From assembly GCA_016000265.1 (NCBI GenBank), contig JAECRL010000001.1, positions 186,001-250,000 on the forward strand: DNA of 64,000 bases. Direction: 5' to 3'. The position numbers and the translations under genes were made by a program. The notes beneath the pieces were generated by a model. It did not search any database, was not told the DNA's origin, and saw only the letters and a program-made list of their open reading frames with translations. Of the stretch, positions 60,024 to 64,000 are shown piece by piece. Source of the DNA: Burkholderiales bacterium. GTDB lineage: Bacteria; Pseudomonadota; Gammaproteobacteria; Burkholderiales; Burkholderiaceae_C. Numbering within the stretch: the first letter of the stretch is position 1; each line of letters starts with the position of its first letter.

Positions 60024-61211
60024 ATGCAGACCTCTCAACGCGGCCGCCTGGCGTGGCTCGCATCCTGGGCCACCCCCATCGTGGCCGCCGCCGCTTACCT
60101 CCTGTTCTGGCCCATCCCCGTCAAGCCCGTGGCCTGGCAGGCTCCCGCTGACGCCGGCTACAGCGGCGCGCACCAGGCCAACACCCGCCTCCAGGGCCTG
60201 CGGCTGATCGCGCTGCGCGAGGGGCAGCAGGGCCCCGAGCACCTCACCGCGCACGCGGGCTGGCTCTACACCGGCCTGTCCAACGGCGAGGTCATCCGGG
60301 TGGACGTGTCCGGCCAGCGGCAAGAAGCCATCGTCAACACCGGCGGGCGTCCCCTGGGCCTGGACGTTGACGCCCAGGGCCGGCTGCTGGTGGCCGACGC
60401 CATGAAGGGGCTGCTGCGCGTGACCGGGCGCGGCGCCGACGCCCGCGTCGAGACCCTGCTCACCACCGTGGCCCACCCCGTGCCGGCCGACCCGGTGCGC
60501 TACGCCGACGCCGTCAAGGTGGGCCCCGACGGCACCCTTTGGTTGACCGATGCGTCGCGCCGCTTCGGGGCCAAGGAATCGGGCGGCACCTTCGAGGCCA
60601 GCGTGCTCGACATCCTGGAGCACAGCTGCAGCGGCCGCCTGATCGCGCAGGACCCCGTCACGCTGCAGGCCCGCGTGGCCCTCAGCGGCTTGTGCTTCCC
60701 CAACGGCCTGGCCTTCTCGGCGGATGGCAAGCGCCTGTTCCTGTCCGAGACGGGCACCTACCGCATCCTGGCCGTCGACCTGCCCAAGCTCTCGCTGGTG
60801 CGCACCTTCGACGGCCACACGGGCGTGCCCACCGTGGAGCAGGCCATGCAGCAAGGCGCCGTCACGGTGCTGATCGACAACCTGCCGGGCTACCCCGACA
60901 ACCTGACCCGCGGCGAGGGGGGGCGCATCTGGGTGGGCCTGACCAAACCGCGCAGCCCCGTCATCGACGCGGCCGACCGCTACCCCCTGCTGCGCTCCAT
61001 CACCTTGCGCCTGCCGCGTGCCCTGTGGCCCGTGCCCAAGGCGCATGGCCACCTGGTGGCGTTCGACGAGCAAGGTCAGGTGCTGGCCGACCTGCAGGAC
61101 CCCAGCGGGGCCTACCCCGAGGCCACCGCGGCCACCGAGGCCGACGGCAAGCTCTTCGTGCAGAGCCTGCACGCCCACGGGATCGGCTGGATGCCCTTGC
61201 CGCTCAAGTGA
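60024..61211 (+). CDS. SMP-30/strictosidine-synthase-like beta-propeller protein
   Basis: A 395-residue membrane-anchored protein with one N-terminal helix (about 10-30) and a six-bladed beta-propeller of the SMP-30/gluconolactonase/strictosidine-synthase group. LGLDVDAQGRLLVADAMKGL, DAVKVGPDGTLWLTDASRRF, CFPNGLAFSADGKRLFLSET and LPGYPDNLTRGEGGRIWVGL are the metal-site and strand motifs. Many such bacterial proteins are lactonases or uncharacterised hydrolases. GGAG precedes the ATG. It stands alone; its substrate is unknown. Confidence 0.85.
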   Translation: MQTSQRGRLAWLASWATPIVAAAAYLLFWPIPVKPVAWQAPADAGYSGAHQANTRLQGLRLIALREGQQGPEHLTAHAGWLYTGLSNGEVIRVDVSGQRQEAIVNTGGRPLGLDVDAQGRLLVADAMKGLLRVTGRGADARVETLLTTVAHPVPADPVRYADAVKVGPDGTLWLTDASRRFGAKESGGTFEASVLDILEHSCSGRLIAQDPVTLQARVALSGLCFPNGLAFSADGKRLFLSETGTYRILAVDLPKLSLVRTFDGHTGVPTVEQAMQQGAVTVLIDNLPGYPDNLTRGEGGRIWVGLTKPRSPVIDAADRYPLLRSITLRLPRALWPVPKAHGHLVAFDEQGQVLADLQDPSGAYPEATAATEADGKLFVQSLHAHGIGWMPLPLK

Positions 61212-61223
61212 GTGGAGGCGGCG

Positions 61224-62009
61224 TCAGGGTGCCAGCAGGCGCCAGGCGTCGTGCCCGGTCTTGACGATCAGGGCGCCCACCACCATCAGGAAGACGCCCC
61301 GCACGAAGCCCGCGCCATGGCGCAAGGCCAGGCGCGTGCCCACGCTGCTGCCCAGCACGTTGGCGGCGGCCATGGGCAGGGCCAGCGCCCACACCACGTG
61401 CCCGGCCGGGATGAACCAGGCCAGCGCGGCCACGTTGGTGGCGAAGTTCAGGCGCTTGGCCGCGGCGCTCGCGTTCAGGAAGTCCCAGCCCAGCAGCCGC
61501 ACCAGCGCGAAGACGAAAAAGCTGCCCGTGCCGGGGCCGAACACCCCGTCGTAGAAGCCGATCAGCGCCCCGATGCCCGTGGCGGTCCAGGCCTCGGCGC
61601 GGGGCGAGAGGTGTGGCGCGTGTGTGCGCCCCAGGTCCTTGCGCCACAGGGTGTAGGCCCACACGGCGCTCAGCAACAGGGGCAGGGCCAGGCGGAAGTG
61701 CCCCGCCGGCACGCGCGTGGCCAGCCAGGCCCCCAGCAGGCCGCCCAGCATGGCCGCCGCGATGGCGCCCAGCAGCCGCCGCGAGGGCAGGGTCACGCGC
61801 TTGGAGAAGCGCCACGCCGACCAGGCCGTGCCCCAGATGGACGCGGCCTTGTTGGTGCCCAGCAGCGTGGCCGGCGCGGCCTGCGGGAACAGCCCGAACA
61901 GCGAGGGCACCATGATCAGCCCGCCGCCGCCCACGACCGCGTCCACCAGCCCGGCGCCAGCCGAGGCCAGCATCATCAGGCCGATGTTCGTGGCGGTGAG
62001 GTCGAGCAA
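61224..62009 (-). CDS. TSUP-family permease (TauE/SafE-like)
   Basis: A 261-residue inner-membrane protein with about seven helices and the two-fold TSUP motif, GAGLVDAVVGGGGLIMVPSL in the first half and GFYDGVFGPGTGSFFVFAL in the second. TSUP proteins export sulfite or small organosulfur anions. The start is taken as TTG at 62009, one base after the proA stop, because the first ATG would remove the beginning of the first helix. It is coupled to proA by position. Confidence 0.88.
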   Translation of the reverse strand: MLDLTATNIGLMMLASAGAGLVDAVVGGGGLIMVPSLFGLFPQAAPATLLGTNKAASIWGTAWSAWRFSKRVTLPSRRLLGAIAAAMLGGLLGAWLATRVPAGHFRLALPLLLSAVWAYTLWRKDLGRTHAPHLSPRAEAWTATGIGALIGFYDGVFGPGTGSFFVFALVRLLGWDFLNASAAAKRLNFATNVAALAWFIPAGHVVWALALPMAAANVLGSSVGTRLALRHGAGFVRGVFLMVVGALIVKTGHDAWRLLAP

Positions 62010-62010
62010 A

Positions 62011-63333
62011 TCAGGTGCGGATTTCGCCCTGGCCCAGCACCACGTACTTCAGCGAGGTCAGGCCCTCCAGGCCCACCGGCCCGCGCGCATGGAACTTGTC
62101 CGTGCTGATGCCGATTTCGGCGCCCAGGCCGTACTCGAAGCCATCGGCGAAGCGCGTGGAGGCGTTGACCATCACGCTGGCCGAGTCCACCTCGCGGATG
62201 AAGCGCATCGCGTTGGGGTGGTTGGTGGTGAGGATCGAGTCGGTGTGGTGCGAGCCGTACTGGTTGATGTGCGCGATGACCTCGTCGAGCGAGTCGACCA
62301 CCTTCACCGCGATGACGGGGGCGAGGTACTCCTCGAACCAGTCCTGCTCGGTGGCGTCGACCAGCAACGCGCCCTGCACGTCCGACAGGATCGCCTTGGC
62401 GCGCGGGTCGCAGCGCATCTCCACGCCCTTGTCGGCGAAGACGCGGCCGATGCGGGGCAGGAAGGCGGCGGCCTGTGCGGCGTGCACCAGCAGCGACTCG
62501 GTGGCGTTGCAGGGGCTGTACTTCTGCGTCTTGGCGTTGTCGGTGACCTTGACGGCCAATGCCAGGTCGACTTCGGCGTCGACGTAGGTGTGGCAGTTGC
62601 CGTCGAGGTGCTTGATCACGGGCACCTTGGCCTCGGCCGTGATGCGCTCGATCAGGCCCTTGCCACCGCGCGGGATGATGACATCCACGAACCGCGGCAT
62701 GGCGATCAGCTGGCCCACGGCGGCGCGGTCGGTGGTCTGCACCAGCTGCACGGCGTGGGTGGGCAGGCCCGACTCGGCCAGCGCAGCCTGCACCAGCTTC
62801 CACAGCGCCAGGTTGGAGTGGATGGCCTCGGAGCCGCCACGCAGCACGCACGCGTTGCCGCTCTTGATGGCCAGCGAAGCGGCTTCGATGGTCACGTTCG
62901 GGCGCGATTCGTAAATCATGCCGAACACGCCGATGGGCACGCGCATCTGGCCCACGCTGATGCCGGTGGGGCGGCGGCGCATCTGGGTGATTTCGCCGAC
63001 CGGGTCGGGCAGGGCGGCGACCTGTTCGCAGCTCTCGGCCATGGTTTCGATGACCTTGTCGGTCAGGCGCAGGCGGTCGACCATCGGGGCGGCCAGGCCG
63101 TTCTTCTCGGCGGCCAGGATGTCCGACTCGTTGCGCGCCTTGAGCTCGCCGGCGTGGGCCCGGATCTGCGCGGCCAGCGCCAGCAGCGCGGCGTTCTTGC
63201 CCGCGGTGCTGGCCGCGGCCATGGCTGACGCGGCGGTGCGGGCGGCCTGGCCCACGGCGGACATGTAGTCGACCACGGATTGGCCCTCGGACCAGGTGAT
63301 GGCGACGTGCGATGGGGATGCGGCGGTGTTCAT
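62011..63333 (-). CDS. proA: Gamma-glutamyl phosphate reductase
   Basis: A 440-residue NADPH-dependent enzyme of proline biosynthesis; it reduces gamma-glutamyl phosphate to the semialdehyde. The catalytic Cys275 lies in [32 protein letters not shown] and [13 protein letters not shown] are diagnostic, and [20 protein letters not shown] is the C-terminal signature. It has about 20 more N-terminal residues than some relatives. proB is not adjacent here. The gap upstream (63334-63413) is divergent from the Cys-cluster protein. Confidence 0.96.
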   Translation of the reverse strand: MNTAASPSHVAITWSEGQSVVDYMSAVGQAARTAASAMAAASTAGKNAALLALAAQIRAHAGELKARNESDILAAEKNGLAAPMVDRLRLTDKVIETMAESCEQVAALPDPVGEITQMRRRPTGISVGQMRVPIGVFGMIYESRPNVTIEAASLAIKSGNACVLRGGSEAIHSNLALWKLVQAALAESGLPTHAVQLVQTTDRAAVGQLIAMPRFVDVIIPRGGKGLIERITAEAKVPVIKHLDGNCHTYVDAEVDLALAVKVTDNAKTQKYSPCNATESLLVHAAQAAAFLPRIGRVFADKGVEMRCDPRAKAILSDVQGALLVDATEQDWFEEYLAPVIAVKVVDSLDEVIAHINQYGSHHTDSILTTNHPNAMRFIREVDSASVMVNASTRFADGFEYGLGAEIGISTDKFHARGPVGLEGLTSLKYVVLGQGEIRT

Positions 63334-63413
63334 GCCGCGATTGTCTCAAACCTGCCGAGTCCTTGCCGAGACCCTGCACCCGCTATGCTGCCAGGGCTGC
63401 CTGCCCACCCACC

Positions 63414-63728
63414 ATGCCCCCTTCCCACCAGGTCATCCACATCCACCCCGAGGCACCGCCCAAGCCACCCCTGGGCGAGCCGTGCAATGGCTGCGGCGTG
63501 TGTTGCCTGGCCGAGCCCTGCCCGGTGGGCATGCTCATCAGCCGCAAGCGCCGTGGGGCATGCGAGGCGCTGGTGTGGTCGGACCCCGACGGACGTTACC
63601 TGTGCGGCCTGTTGGCCACCCGTGGCCCGTCATCGGGCTGGCGGCGTGTTTGGCGCGCCTGGGTGCGCCGCCTGATCTCGTCGGGCAGCGGCTGCGACGC
63701 CAGCATGGTGGTCGAGCGGCCCCGTTGA
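63414..63728 (+). CDS. Cys-cluster protein, YkgJ-like
   Basis: A 104-residue soluble protein with a Pro-rich N terminus and PCNGCGVCCLAEPCPVG (23-39; Cys24, 27, 30, 31 and 36), the metal-binding pattern of small YkgJ/zinc- or iron-binding proteins. A further Cys lies in YLCGLL near residue 64, and an Arg/Trp-rich helix follows. The ATG at 63414 is chosen because an upstream in-frame codon (63312) would lie inside proA's start region. The function is unknown. Confidence 0.75.
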   Translation: MPPSHQVIHIHPEAPPKPPLGEPCNGCGVCCLAEPCPVGMLISRKRRGACEALVWSDPDGRYLCGLLATRGPSSGWRRVWRAWVRRLISSGSGCDASMVVERPR

Positions 63729-63825
63729 ATTGCGCCCTCACGCGGGGCTTGATCGCGGGATCCCATCGGGGGGTGGCGCCCTACGATGGGGCATCGACCC
63801 CAGGGTCACCACGCTCAGGAGCCCC

Positions 63826-63969
63826 ATGCGAAAGAAGCTGCTGCAAAACACCCTGTTTGCCGCCATCGCTGCGTGGTCGATTTACCTGGCGCAGGGCGCG
63901 GGTTCGGTCGACACCTCGGTCGTCACGGCCCACGCCGCCCCCAGCGCCATGTTCCTGGCTCAGCGCTGA
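63826..63969 (+). CDS. Small exported or membrane peptide
   Basis: A 47-residue protein. AGGAG at 63817-63821 serves the ATG at 63826. A basic start (MRKK) and hydrophobic stretch (LFAAIAAWSIYLA) are followed by a polar half (GAGSVDTSVVTAHAAPSAMF) ending in LAQR. It may be a signal peptide plus a short mature peptide, or a single membrane segment. It resembles nothing I can name. The final 31 bases of the window show nothing. Confidence 0.5.
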   Translation: MRKKLLQNTLFAAIAAWSIYLAQGAGSVDTSVVTAHAAPSAMFLAQR

Positions 63970-64000
63970 TCCACTGCGGATCAACGCCAGCCGAACATCA

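Overview
The window is 64 kb of GC-rich, densely coded bacterial DNA. The gene content (EPS-type exosortase B with EpsI, EpsD/EpsF/EpsG, glnE next to a YhdP-family giant, a mannose-type EIIA next to HPr, proA, queC, lemA) suggests a betaproteobacterium of the order Burkholderiales. This placement is inferred from gene families only; no rRNA or tRNA gene was seen.

About 0-43 kb is an exopolysaccharide (EPS) region; about 43-64 kb is mostly housekeeping. Left flank (0-12 kb): a glycosyltransferase tail, a double beta-helix lipoprotein related to pectate lyases, a GT9/AGE-epimerase pair, a small conserved protein, and a decoration cassette of two membrane acyltransferases, a WcaF-like acetyltransferase, a GT4, an SGNH hydrolase and a membrane protein. 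Module A (28158 down to 11807, minus strand): fcl, epsF, epsG, gmd, xrtB, epsI, Wzx, two glycosyltransferases, a Wzy-like polymerase, GT2, WcaI, GT9, a GT-C enzyme and a truncated GT-C remnant. gmd plus fcl make GDP-L-fucose, so the glycan probably contains fucose. Module B: a lone WecG/TagA transferase (28485-29360, minus), divergent from a plus-strand operon (29664-38793) of a second xrtB, epsI, a Wzy-like polymerase, a secreted clan GH-A hydrolase, a second Wzx and three glycosyltransferases. It faces a minus-strand epsD-epsF-epsG set (42290-38809).

The locus therefore carries two exosortase B/EpsI pairs, two flippases, two polymerase candidates and two chain-length/tyrosine-kinase pairs. 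It has one EpsD, no recognisable Wza-type outer-membrane exporter, no initiating polyprenyl-phosphate sugar transferase and no recognisable PEP-CTERM substrate, so those must lie elsewhere. A rhombosortase-like intramembrane protease gene follows glnE with a GTGA overlap, placing a second C-terminal sorting enzyme at the edge of the locus.

Right flank: glnE, yhdP with a thioredoxin-like lipoprotein, a degenerate histidine-kinase-like protein, a lipoprotein, EIIA-HPr, an outer-membrane protein, a chalcone-isomerase-like protein, M48 peptidase plus lemA, queC, ferredoxin-NADP reductase, a DUF2061 membrane protein with a Fur-like box, a beta-propeller protein, a TSUP permease, proA, a Cys-cluster protein and a very small exported peptide.

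Regulatory candidates read directly from sequence are a GTGA-N6-TCAC palindrome before the beta-helix gene, a helically phased array of GTGAC pentamers inside module A, palindromes between the two divergent module-B transcripts, and a Fur-like inverted repeat. All enzyme calls rest on motif recognition by eye; no database search was run.
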